Below, piece by piece: positions 6,210 through 13,566 of a stretch of 18,786 nt of DNA. The DNA is from Candidatus Izemoplasmatales bacterium (GTDB lineage: Bacteria; Bacillota_I; Bacilli_A; Izemoplasmatales; Hujiaoplasmataceae), in NCBI GenBank assembly GCA_028699855.1, contig JAQVTV010000004.1:1-18786 (forward strand). The letters are read 5' to 3'. The notes under the pieces were generated by a model. It saw only the letters and a list, made by a program, of their open reading frames with translations. It did not search any database and had not been told where the DNA came from. The first letter of the stretch is position 1; each line of letters begins with the position of its first letter. Made by a program: the position numbers and the translations under genes.

Positions 6210-8042
6210 TCACAAAAAACGGACTTCATTTATGGTTCCTTTCACGAACGAACCATGGATAAGCATCGACTCGTGCCCGCGCACAGATACAACCATTGAG
6301 GCATCGTGGGATTGCGGAAGCGTCTCAAGACAAAGGTCTGACACGTGTATGTCCAATTGCTCATCTATATCTGTAGGATTGATCATGATGAGCATCCATT
6401 CGTCATCCAATTTTCGCATAAAGCAGTAAATGCTTTTTCCGATATTCAGGTGCATCATACTTCCTTTTTGTAATGAAAGCGATGTGTTCCTGATGTCAAT
6501 CATCCGACGCGTGAAAGCCTCAATGGATGAGCGAGCTGTGCTCCAACACATGGTTTTTCGGCAATCAGGATCGGTTTCTCCTTCCATACCCATCTCATCA
6601 CCATAAAAAATGATCGGCATTCCAGGATAAGTCATAAGCAACACGATGGCTTGTTTGACTCGTTTGATGTTATTGTTCAGAGCTGTCATGATTCTAGATG
6701 TGTCATGGCTCGATAACAGGTTATACAAGTGATGATGGACGGGGCTAGGATAATTGAAGATCATCTCCTCCATCTGGTGTTGAAAACTCTTCACGTCAAG
6801 ACTCCCACCACCAAGAAAACTAACAACATTTGTCCGAAAGCGGTAATTCATGATTGTATCCATCTCATCTCCACGCAAAAGATCACGACCATCTTTCCAG
6901 GTTTCACCGACTAACAAGGTATCAGAGCGGATTTTTTTGATCTCCTGCCTAAATCTCTGCCAAAATGTAAAATCCACTTCATCGGCAACATCTAATCGCC
7001 ACCCATCGATATCCGCTACTTCAATCCAATATTTCCCGATTGAAAGGATATACTCACGTAACGAAGAGGAAGAGTATCGTAATTTAGGCATCCATTTATA
7101 ATCGCCCACACACTCGTAGTTCACGAACTCGGTATCAACTTTGGATCCATGGATATAAAACCAATCCCAGTATTGGGATGATTCGCCATGTGTGATGACA
7201 TCTTGAAAGATCAATGAATAATAGCCGATATGATTGAAGACTCCATCAAGGATTACTTTGATGTTTCGCTGATGCGCGCCACGCACCAGTGTGCGCAAAT
7301 CTTCGATCGTCCCGAAGGAAGGATCGATATGAAAATAATCGATCGTATCGTACTTATGATTTGAGGGCGAGACGAATATGGGTGACAAAATGACTGTCGC
7401 TATTTGAAGATCTTGAAGGTAATCCAATTTTTGTATGATTCCCTTTAAGTCGCCTCCAAAAAAATTCGTTCTCGATGGAAGCGAATCCCATGACACTTTT
7501 TCGGCAACATCATTATTGGGGTCTCCGTTCATAAATCGATCGACGAAAATATGATACCCCACCTTTCCTTGCGACCAGGAAGGAATTTGATACACGTCAT
7601 TTTCATTCGTGTACTGGTATTGAAAATATTGATCCGGTTTCTTTTCGGTCAATCCTAATGGGGAGTAATAGTATGAATGATCTGCAATGGTTACCGTAAA
7701 AAAATAAAGAAGATAACGAGTGCTTTCGCTGAATGTCAATTGCGTATAATAATATGGACTGAGTCCCTCAAGGTGGAAATTCGCTAGAGGCTGAACGGAT
7801 ATACGTTCGTCTTCAAATCGTTTCCAATATGTGATTTTGACTATGGCTCCCGGCGAGGAATAGAGCGCGAACTTCAGAAAAATCTGGTTTCGCGCAATGG
7901 GATAGATATATTCACGCGTGTCACTGTGTTGAATGAGTATGTTATTCATAGAATCATTAGACAAATGCAGAAGTATTTTGTCTTTCTCCTTGTATACAGT
8001 ATGATTGAATGGGTCTTTTGGATAATGATTATGCGGTTTCAC
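6210..8042 (-). CDS. Neopullulanase / cyclomaltodextrinase-like GH13 glycosidase
   Basis: This 610-residue alpha-glucan hydrolase has no signal peptide, so it acts on imported maltodextrins in the cytoplasm. The N-terminal 130 residues look like a CBM34-type domain, followed by the entry motif VGYHIFVDRFMNGDPNND. The GH13 barrel shows region I DGVFNH (266-271), region II GWRLDVADE with nucleophile Asp351, region III VGETW with acid/base Glu380, and region IV SSHDTSR with Asp447. MPKL at 318-321 is the region-V hallmark of subfamily GH13_20 (neopullulanase, maltogenic amylase, cyclomaltodextrinase). The C-terminal beta domain follows from about 530. The start is GTG 8042, inside the end of the regulator gene (14-base overlap), with only a weak AAGG 3 bases before it. 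Translation therefore probably depends on coupling to the upstream gene. Exact product specificity cannot be read from sequence. Confidence 0.9.
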   Translation of the reverse strand: MKPHNHYPKDPFNHTVYKEKDKILLHLSNDSMNNILIQHSDTREYIYPIARNQIFLKFALYSSPGAIVKITYWKRFEDERISVQPLANFHLEGLSPYYYTQLTFSESTRYLLYFFTVTIADHSYYYSPLGLTEKKPDQYFQYQYTNENDVYQIPSWSQGKVGYHIFVDRFMNGDPNNDVAEKVSWDSLPSRTNFFGGDLKGIIQKLDYLQDLQIATVILSPIFVSPSNHKYDTIDYFHIDPSFGTIEDLRTLVRGAHQRNIKVILDGVFNHIGYYSLIFQDVITHGESSQYWDWFYIHGSKVDTEFVNYECVGDYKWMPKLRYSSSSLREYILSIGKYWIEVADIDGWRLDVADEVDFTFWQRFRQEIKKIRSDTLLVGETWKDGRDLLRGDEMDTIMNYRFRTNVVSFLGGGSLDVKSFQHQMEEMIFNYPSPVHHHLYNLLSSHDTSRIMTALNNNIKRVKQAIVLLMTYPGMPIIFYGDEMGMEGETDPDCRKTMCWSTARSSIEAFTRRMIDIRNTSLSLQKGSMMHLNIGKSIYCFMRKLDDEWMLIMINPTDIDEQLDIHVSDLCLETLPQSHDASMVVSVRGHESMLIHGSFVKGTINEVRFL

Positions 8043-9036
8043 GAACCTTGATACTTGTCGATATCAATAAGCCTTGATCTATTTTTTGGGGATCTTCAAT
8101 CAGTTCGAAGAGTTGCTTGGCAGATTGGAGTCCGAGTTCAAACACATCGACATACACAGTGGTTATTTCCGGATCAGATATTTCTGCGAGTTGTGAATTA
8201 TCATAACTGATGATACCGATATCTTCGGGAATCCTGAGATGCAACTCGCCACATGCTTTGATGGCACCAAAAGCAATATGCGAATCGGCACAGATGATGG
8301 CATCAGGTCGATGATCTCGTTGTAATAAATCGATCATGTGTTGATACCCTTCCTTCTTGGTATTCATGCATTCGCGTATGAAATCATTGTCTATCTCATG
8401 TTGTTCATCCGAAAGCGCACTCTTATAACCTTCCAATCGTTTTCTGCTGAACAGTTGCGTCTTATTCAATCCAAGAAAACCGATATTGCGATATCCTTTT
8501 TCGAATAAGTAATACATTGCGTTTTCGGTCCCTTTCTTATTATCCACATCCACCCAACTCACAGACTCCTTCAAACCTACAGGTTCACCAATCGCCACAA
8601 AGGGGATGTTGTATTTGCGTAATATTTCTATCATTGCGGAAGATAAGATCGATGCAGGCAAGATGACACCATCTGTCCGTTTTCCTTTTATCAACCACTC
8701 GATCACGCTTTGATTTTTTTGAGTCGAGCTCAGATTCGCCACGATGAGACTGTATTCCTTGCGATAAACATGGCGTTCAATACCATGCATGATTTCATAG
8801 AAGAAGGGATTTTGATACGATTTTTCATCTTCAACGTCAACGATCAATGTGACTGTGTACGATTTGTTGTTCGTAAGGCTTTTGGCAATCATGTTAGGAG
8901 AATAGTTCAGTTCTTTCATCACCGAAAAAATCCGCTCTTTAGTCGCCAGTGAGATCGATGGACTGTTATTTATCGTTCTAGATACAGTTGACGTAGAAAC
9001 TCCTGCCGCTTTGGCGACATCCTTAATATTTGCCAC
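8029..9036 (-). CDS. LacI-family transcriptional regulator of the maltodextrin operon
   Basis: A 335-residue repressor. The N-terminal helix-turn-helix is ANIKDVAKAAGVSTSTVSRTINN, followed by the hinge helix NYSPNMIAKSLTNNKS, whose Leu54 is the minor-groove leucine of the family. The rest is a periplasmic-binding-protein-like sensor with typical segments GVILPAS, VDVDNKKGTENAMYYLFEKGYRNIGFLG, DAIICADSHIAFGAIKA and IGIISYDNSQLAEISDPEITTV. The start is GTG 9036, with GGGAGG about 10 bases upstream. An in-frame ATG at 9078 would add 14 residues that do not belong to the family and would overlap an operator. It is the first gene of the operon and overlaps the GH13 gene. With operator-like palindromes in its leader it probably represses itself and the whole operon until a maltooligosaccharide is bound. 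The inducer is inferred. Confidence 0.92.
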   Translation of the reverse strand: MANIKDVAKAAGVSTSTVSRTINNSPSISLATKERIFSVMKELNYSPNMIAKSLTNNKSYTVTLIVDVEDEKSYQNPFFYEIMHGIERHVYRKEYSLIVANLSSTQKNQSVIEWLIKGKRTDGVILPASILSSAMIEILRKYNIPFVAIGEPVGLKESVSWVDVDNKKGTENAMYYLFEKGYRNIGFLGLNKTQLFSRKRLEGYKSALSDEQHEIDNDFIRECMNTKKEGYQHMIDLLQRDHRPDAIICADSHIAFGAIKACGELHLRIPEDIGIISYDNSQLAEISDPEITTVYVDVFELGLQSAKQLFELIEDPQKIDQGLLISTSIKVRETA

Positions 9037-9059
9037 GATGATGATTCCTCCCGTTATTG

Positions 9060-9073
9060 TGCAACCGTTTGCG
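9060..9073. promoter_or_regulatory. LacI/cre-type operator A
   Basis: GCAACCGTTTGC (9061-9072) is a near-perfect palindrome with the central CG of LacI-family operators. With flanking bases it fits 13 of 14 positions of the cre consensus TGNAANCGNWNNCA. It lies in the leader about 25-37 bases upstream of the regulator's GTG, where a bound repressor would block elongating polymerase. Confidence 0.65.
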
Positions 9074-9089
9074 TTCATATATCGGCGTT

Positions 9090-9103
9090 TATTAGCGCTT
9101 ACA
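9090..9103 (-). promoter_or_regulatory. LacI/cre-type operator B
   Basis: On the minus strand, TGTAAGCGCTAATA fits 13 of 14 positions of the cre consensus. It sits between the operon promoter and the regulator start codon, 17 bases from operator A. Confidence 0.5.
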
Positions 9104-9105
9104 TA

Positions 9106-9121
9106 TGCGTTTCGAAGCGCA
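9106..9121. repeat. 16-bp near-perfect palindrome in the operon leader
   Basis: TGCGTTTCGAAGCGCA is symmetric at 14 of 16 positions around TTCGAA. It does not fit the cre pattern and may be a site for a different protein, or the edge of the operator cluster. Confidence 0.4.
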
Positions 9122-9147
9122 ATACATGATATATTGATATAAGTTCA

Positions 9148-9161
9148 TGCAATCGGTTGCG
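9148..9161. promoter_or_regulatory. LacI/cre-type operator C
   Basis: GCAATCGGTTGC (9149-9160) is a palindromic site closely resembling operator A (GCAACCGTTTGC). With flanks it fits 13 of 14 positions of the cre consensus. It starts immediately downstream of the predicted transcription start of the minus-strand operon and overlaps operator D by two bases. Confidence 0.65.
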
Positions 9162-9173
9162 TTATCGCTTTCA
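9160..9173 (-). promoter_or_regulatory. LacI/cre-type operator D overlapping the start site
   Basis: On the minus strand, TGAAAGCGATAACG fits 13 of 14 positions of the cre consensus. It abuts the -10 hexamer (9173-9178) and covers the predicted +1 near 9166, a classic position for repression by CcpA or a local LacI-type repressor. Confidence 0.55.
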
Positions 9174-9201
9174 GTCTATCACTATCATCGGGTCACGTCA
9201 A
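9173..9201 (-). promoter_or_regulatory. Promoter of the lacI-GH13-transporter operon
   Basis: On the minus strand, TTGACG (9196-9201) and TAGACT (9173-9178) are separated by exactly 17 bases. The predicted start falls at about 9166, inside operator D. This leaves a leader of about 130 bases that holds operators C, B and A. No better promoter is seen before the other genes of the operon. Confidence 0.6.
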
Positions 9202-9340
9202 GTATCTCAGAGATATTTTTACTTTTTTTAATATAGGTGTGTGAATACTGTTGTTTCACGAAAAAGTATTCTTGTTTAATTATTTCTCTATGGACGACTT
9301 CTTCCATACATAGAGGATTGTTTTGACATAGTTAAATCTA
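9202..9340. other. Non-coding spacer between divergent promoters
   Basis: AT-rich DNA between the leftward operon promoter and the rightward kinase promoter. It contains an inverted repeat, GAATACT (9243-9249) with AGTATTC (9265-9271), with a 15-base loop. It also has a TTGACA at 9323 without a matching -10 hexamer. I see no open reading frame, tRNA or riboswitch here. Confidence 0.5.
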
Positions 9341-9368
9341 TTGCAAAATCTCGATTATGCTGTACAAT
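9341..9368 (+). promoter_or_regulatory. Promoter of the TGS-domain nucleoside kinase gene
   Basis: TTGCAA (9341-9346) and TACAAT (9363-9368) are separated by 16 bases, with the start codon 32 bases downstream. The predicted +1 is near 9375. Confidence 0.6.
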
Positions 9369-9373
9369 ATATA

Positions 9374-9387
9374 TACAAGCGTTTTCA
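9374..9387 (+). promoter_or_regulatory. cre-like box at the kinase gene start site
   Basis: TACAAGCGTTTTCA fits 13 of 14 positions of the cre consensus TGNAANCGNWNNCA (A replaces G at position 2). It covers the predicted +1 of the kinase promoter and ends just before the ribosome binding site. It could link this gene to carbon-source control, but a single half-conserved site may be chance. Confidence 0.4.
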
Positions 9388-9399
9388 CGGGAGGTTCCC

Positions 9400-11028
9400 A
9401 TGTTTAAAGTCACCTGTAAGACAAAAGAATATCATTTGGACAAACCCACGAGATTAGAGAGTTTAATCGAGCCTGGTCAAGGCCCGTTTTTTGGTGCGAA
9501 GGTCAATAATCGCTTGCGTGAACTCGCCTATGAAATCGACCACGATGCTGAAGTGCGTTTTCTCGATTTTTCACATACCGATTCCACGCGTATCTATGCG
9601 ACGAGTATGCGTTACCTCATTTGCATGGCATTCCATCAACTCTACCCTGAACTGCAGATCAAGTTCTCAAACAGCATTTCGATGGGAATCTATGGGCGTG
9701 CTGTCAATGGCGTCATCACTGCCGATATGATCCAAAGAATTATTGCCAAGATGCGGGATATCATCCGAGCTGATTTAAGAATCGATCGTAAAAAAGAAAC
9801 GATTGCGAAAGCTAAAAAATACTATCGCAGTCAAGGATTTATGGATAAGGTAGAAACCTTGAAGTACCGAAAAGAAATGGTCAACATTTATGAGTGTGAC
9901 GGATATAAAAACTATATGTACGGCTATATGGTTCCGTCGACCGGTTATCTGAACGAATTTGAATTGCTTTACTACAGTCCCGGTTTTTTGGTTCGTTATC
10001 CACGCATTGAAGAAAAAGGGCAGATTCCTGAGTTTTCTGATTCTCCGAGTTTTCTTCGCGTGTTGAATAAAGCGGAACAATGGGCGATCACATGTGAGAG
10101 TGACATGATTTATAAGATGAACAAGAAGATCGAAGACAATGAACAGGTCGCCTTCGTCAACATGTGTGAAACCAAGCACAACAATCAGCTGTGTGAACTT
10201 GGAGAGATCATCTCAAGAGATATCGACAATATCCGTTTGATTGCGATTGCAGGTCCGTCCTCTTCAGGAAAGACCACATTTTCACGACGCCTCGAAATCG
10301 AATTACTTACACGCGGAATCAAACCGAAGATGATTTCGATCGATAACTACTATTTCCCCGTTGACAAGGCGCCGATCGACGAATTTGGACAACCCGACCT
10401 TGAGCACGTCGAAGCGCTGGATTTGAATTTGTTCAACCAAAACATCACTGATCTCATCAACGGAGAAGCTGTGTCGTTGCCGTATTATGATTTCAAACAT
10501 CATCAACGCGCGTTTCTCCCTCCGGCTGCGATCACCTCACATAATCCCATCATCATCGAAGGCATTCACGCGCTAAATGATCTTTTGACCGAATTCATTC
10601 CCGCAAACAACAAATTCAAAATCTACATCTCACCGTTTTCGCAAATCAACATCGACTACAACAATCCCATCAACCTGACGGATCTGAGGTTATTGCGTCG
10701 CATAGTCCGTGATTTGCAATTTCGTAATACCTCTCCCGAAAAAACCTTGAGTATGTGGCCGTCTGTACGTCGGGGTGAGTATCGCTGGATTTATCCTTTC
10801 ATCGAGAGTGCCAATTATATCTACAACTCGGAACTGACCTATGAACTATGCGTACTCAAACGTTATGCGCTTAATGCATTGAAACACATACCCAATGACT
10901 CAGAACATTACATTCAGGCCAATCGCCTGATCAAGTTCCTCAAATACTTCAAGGAAATCGACCAATATCTCGTTCCGTGTAACTCGTTACTTCGCGAGTT
11001 TATCGGAAAAAGCGTCTTTGAACACTGA
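9400..11028 (+). CDS. Nucleoside (uridine) kinase with N-terminal TGS/ThrRS-like domains
   Basis: A 542-residue two-part protein of the type annotated in Bacillota as nucleoside kinase. Residues 1-60 resemble a TGS domain (MFKVTCKTKEYHL... VNNRLRELAYEI). Residues 60-200 resemble the second additional domain of threonyl-tRNA synthetase. From about 278 a uridine-kinase/PRK fold begins: Walker A GPSSSGKTT (285-293), then ISIDNYYF with the substrate-side Asp, then SLPYYDFKHHQR (359-370), IIIEGIHAL (384-392), and an Arg-rich lid segment LRLLRRIVRDLQFRNTS (429-445). It should transfer phosphate from a nucleotide triphosphate to a nucleoside such as uridine; the exact substrate is unproven. The ATG at 9400 has GGGAGG 5 bases upstream. 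It is monocistronic, with its own promoter, a cre-like box and a terminator that overlaps its stop codon. Confidence 0.88.
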   Translation: MFKVTCKTKEYHLDKPTRLESLIEPGQGPFFGAKVNNRLRELAYEIDHDAEVRFLDFSHTDSTRIYATSMRYLICMAFHQLYPELQIKFSNSISMGIYGRAVNGVITADMIQRIIAKMRDIIRADLRIDRKKETIAKAKKYYRSQGFMDKVETLKYRKEMVNIYECDGYKNYMYGYMVPSTGYLNEFELLYYSPGFLVRYPRIEEKGQIPEFSDSPSFLRVLNKAEQWAITCESDMIYKMNKKIEDNEQVAFVNMCETKHNNQLCELGEIISRDIDNIRLIAIAGPSSSGKTTFSRRLEIELLTRGIKPKMISIDNYYFPVDKAPIDEFGQPDLEHVEALDLNLFNQNITDLINGEAVSLPYYDFKHHQRAFLPPAAITSHNPIIIEGIHALNDLLTEFIPANNKFKIYISPFSQINIDYNNPINLTDLRLLRRIVRDLQFRNTSPEKTLSMWPSVRRGEYRWIYPFIESANYIYNSELTYELCVLKRYALNALKHIPNDSEHYIQANRLIKFLKYFKEIDQYLVPCNSLLREFIGKSVFEH

Positions 11029-11046
11029 TTCAGTGTTCTTTTTTTT
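11020..11046 (+). terminator. Rho-independent terminator of the nucleoside kinase gene
   Basis: GAACACTG, loop ATT, CAGTGTTC, followed by eight T residues. The left arm includes the last two sense codons and part of the TGA stop (11026-11028), a very compact gene end. Confidence 0.93.
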
Positions 11047-11049
11047 AGT

Positions 11050-11078
11050 TTGATATCAGTCGCGATGTTTGCTATAAT
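11050..11078 (+). promoter_or_regulatory. Strong promoter of the P-type ATPase gene
   Basis: TTGATA (11050-11055), 17 bases, TATAAT (11073-11078), with TGC directly before the hexamer (extended -10). It begins only 4 bases after the terminator T-tract. Confidence 0.85.
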
Positions 11079-11104
11079 GAATAAGATAAAAGGATGTGTG
11101 CCGG

Positions 11105-13492
11105 ATGCCGAAAAATGAAAAAATGTCACTGAACGGATTATCGATTGAGGATGTCAACCTTCGATTCATCGAAGGCAAGACAAATCATCAATCCACTTCA
11201 AATCTCAAATCAGTGAGTAGGATTATCAGCGACAATCTCTTCTCATATTTCAATCTCATTCTTGGAATGCTTGCGATCTTGATGATTTCTATTGGAAGTT
11301 ATGAGAACATGTTTTTCGTCATCATTGCTTTGCTCAACACATTGATCGGCATCATCCAGGAACTAAAAGCCAGAAAGACGATCCAGAAACTATCGCTCAT
11401 CACGCAAACGACTGCAACTGTCATTCGTCAGGGTCATCAGATCACCATCCCCATCTCCGAGATTGTCATCGATGAAGTGATGATTTTGAACAACGGCGAT
11501 CAGATTGTCACCGATGCAAAAGTCGTTGAGGGCATCATCAGCGTCAACGAAGCGAATCTCACCGGAGAATCGGAAGCGGTTGTCAAGCGTGAAAACGATG
11601 TCGTACGCTCGGGGAGTTATGTCACGTCCGGGACAGCATATGTGCGCGTCACGGCTGTTGGAAAGGACAATTACATCGAACAACTCTCCGCCAAAGTCAA
11701 AGCATTGACAAAACCGAAATCCGTGATATTTGGTTCTCTTCGTTCCGTACTCAAAATCATCGGAATCATCATCATTCCTTTGGGTGTATTGACTTTCATC
11801 AATGTGTATCGATATTCAAGTTATGATTATCTCCCCGATTTTTTGAACTCAGGTGCGGATTATCACATGGCACTTAAAAAAATGGCCGGTTCAATGGTTG
11901 CGATGGTTCCTTCGGGTCTATTTCTCCTGACGACCATCACATTTGCCAACGGCGTCATCAAACTTGGAAAACACGACACCCTTGTGAAAGAGCTGTTTGC
12001 GATTGAGTCATTGGCGCGTGTCGACATCATGTGCCTGGACAAGACAGGGACCATCACCGATGGTACGATGGAAGTAGATAGTATCGTCCCTCTGACAAAT
12101 AGAAGCGATGAAGACACCGCGATTGAAGAAAATCCTTCGGGTGAATGGCGTAAAATCATTGCTTCCATGAACTATGCCTTGAAAGAGCAAAACGCCACCG
12201 CGATTGCGCTTAGGAACTATTTCGGTGCCAAGCGCATCTTCAGATCGAAAGCGACACTCCACTTCAGTTCGGACAATAAATACAGCGCAGTGGCATTCGA
12301 TGATGAGAGTTACGCGCTGGGTGCGCCCGAGATGGTGATGAAGGGGAAGTATCTTTCAATCAAAAAAGATGTCGAGCGCTATGCCCGTCAGGGGAAGCGC
12401 GTGCTCTTGTTCGCGCGAGCAGGAGGCTTTGATGAACACAAACTCAAAGGTACCCAGACGCCGCTCGCACTCATCCTGCTCAATGATCATGTGCGTGACA
12501 ACGCCATGGACACAATGCAATTGTTTCACGAATCAGGTGTCGATATCAAGATCATCAGCGGTGACAACCATCTGACCGTTTCGGACGTTGCCGAGCGCGC
12601 AGGTGTGCCCAAAGCCAAAAAAGCTGTCTCGCTCGCTGGGGTGCCTGATCACAAAGTCATCCAGTATGCAGATGAGTACACGGTATTTGGTAGAGTCAAC
12701 CCCGCTCAAAAGAAGCTGCTGATCGATACATTCAAGCAACGCGAACATACGGTGGCCATGGTCGGCGACGGCGTCAATGACATCCTCGCACTGAAGGCTG
12801 CGGATTGTTCAGTCGCCATGGCGGAAGGTTCCGATGCGGCACGCGGAATCAGTCATCTCGTCTTGATGAACAATGATTTTTCTTCCATGCCTAAAGTCGT
12901 GAAAGAAGGACGACAGATCGTCAACAACATGGAACGGGCATCCGTTCTCTATCTCGTCAAGACGCTTTATACCATATTGCTCACTATCGTTCTGTTGATG
13001 ACCAGCAACTTATACCCATTCGAGCCAATCCAGATGTTTGTGATCGAAACATTCATCATCGGTATCCCATCTTTCTTTATTGCGCTCGAACCCTCTGAAA
13101 AGCGATTCTCAGGCAGTTTTCTCGCCAATGTGTTCCGCTCGGTGGTTCCCGGAGCGGTATTGATCGTCATGAACTTGCTGGCGGTCTATGCCTTTGCCCG
13201 TTTTTGGCCATCGATCACGACCGGAGAAATATCCACCGTGGGAATCATCGCTGCAACATTCGCTTTTCTTTTGGTGTTACTGAATATTTCGATGCCCTTG
13301 AATCGTTTGCGTTCCTGGGTAGTGATCGGCGCAGGTGTGGCTTCAGCATTCTGTTTTATCGTGCTAGGTCAAAGTTTATTCAAACTCGAGCCCATTACGG
13401 TGCCGAGTTTTCTGCTCCTGTTGCTGCTCATGGAAACGACCTACATTATCATGTCCATCACAAAGAGAAAGTTGATCAGTTTTTGGGCATAA
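11105..13492 (+). CDS. CtpE-like P-type cation-transporting ATPase
   Basis: A 795-residue membrane pump. Helices M1-M2 lie at about 45-90. The actuator domain carries LTGES (152-156). M3-M4 spans about 215-285. The phosphorylation site is CLDKTGTIT with Asp312, the hinge is MVGDGVND (552-559), and six C-terminal helices extend to 790. The N domain is small (about 320-450), and there is no N-terminal metal-binding domain. The stretch ITFANGVIKLGKHDTLVKELFAIESLARVDIMCLDKTGT is typical of the CtpE group, whose mycobacterial member is linked to calcium uptake. M4 reads MVPSGLF, so Ser270 stands where calcium pumps have the PEGL glutamate. The ion is therefore uncertain. I chose ATG 11105, with AAAGG 11 bases upstream; a GTG at 11096 adds three residues but is too close to that site. 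It has its own promoter and is followed by the glgA promoter, so it is probably monocistronic. Confidence 0.88.
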   Translation: MPKNEKMSLNGLSIEDVNLRFIEGKTNHQSTSNLKSVSRIISDNLFSYFNLILGMLAILMISIGSYENMFFVIIALLNTLIGIIQELKARKTIQKLSLITQTTATVIRQGHQITIPISEIVIDEVMILNNGDQIVTDAKVVEGIISVNEANLTGESEAVVKRENDVVRSGSYVTSGTAYVRVTAVGKDNYIEQLSAKVKALTKPKSVIFGSLRSVLKIIGIIIIPLGVLTFINVYRYSSYDYLPDFLNSGADYHMALKKMAGSMVAMVPSGLFLLTTITFANGVIKLGKHDTLVKELFAIESLARVDIMCLDKTGTITDGTMEVDSIVPLTNRSDEDTAIEENPSGEWRKIIASMNYALKEQNATAIALRNYFGAKRIFRSKATLHFSSDNKYSAVAFDDESYALGAPEMVMKGKYLSIKKDVERYARQGKRVLLFARAGGFDEHKLKGTQTPLALILLNDHVRDNAMDTMQLFHESGVDIKIISGDNHLTVSDVAERAGVPKAKKAVSLAGVPDHKVIQYADEYTVFGRVNPAQKKLLIDTFKQREHTVAMVGDGVNDILALKAADCSVAMAEGSDAARGISHLVLMNNDFSSMPKVVKEGRQIVNNMERASVLYLVKTLYTILLTIVLLMTSNLYPFEPIQMFVIETFIIGIPSFFIALEPSEKRFSGSFLANVFRSVVPGAVLIVMNLLAVYAFARFWPSITTGEISTVGIIAATFAFLLVLLNISMPLNRLRSWVVIGAGVASAFCFIVLGQSLFKLEPITVPSFLLLLLLMETTYIIMSITKRKLISFWA

Positions 13493-13501
13493 ATATCACT
13501 G

Positions 13502-13521
13502 CTCACTCTGGACAAAGTGAG
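13502..13521. repeat. 6-bp inverted repeat at the -35 position of the glgA promoter
   Basis: CTCACT (13502-13507) and AGTGAG (13516-13521) with an 8-base loop, beginning 9 bases after the ATPase stop. There is no T-tract, so it is at best a weak terminator. It covers where a -35 hexamer would be for glgA and could be an operator. Confidence 0.45.
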
Positions 13522-13525
13522 ATTA

Positions 13526-13534
13526 TGCTATAAT
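13526..13534 (+). promoter_or_regulatory. Extended -10 promoter of glgA-glgC
   Basis: TGC followed by a perfect TATAAT (13529-13534), 33 bases upstream of the glgA ATG. No -35 hexamer is seen at normal spacing (TGGACA at 13509 is only 14 bases away). Confidence 0.7.
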
Positions 13535-13566
13535 AGAAACGAAAGAACACTGGAAGGAGGATCAAA

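Noticed and set aside
9037-9078. Longer N-terminus for the LacI regulator
   Set aside because: LacI proteins begin directly at the helix-turn-helix. The extension overlaps operator A and the ribosome binding site.
9199-9225. Terminator formed by TATCT-CAG-AGATA and the following T-run
   Set aside because: The stem is only 5 bp, and no plus-strand gene lies upstream to terminate. On the minus strand it precedes the promoter.
9202-9340. Riboswitch or T-box leader before the kinase gene
   Set aside because: The kinase promoter at 9341-9368 lies downstream of this stretch, and no known riboswitch core or T-box motif is visible.
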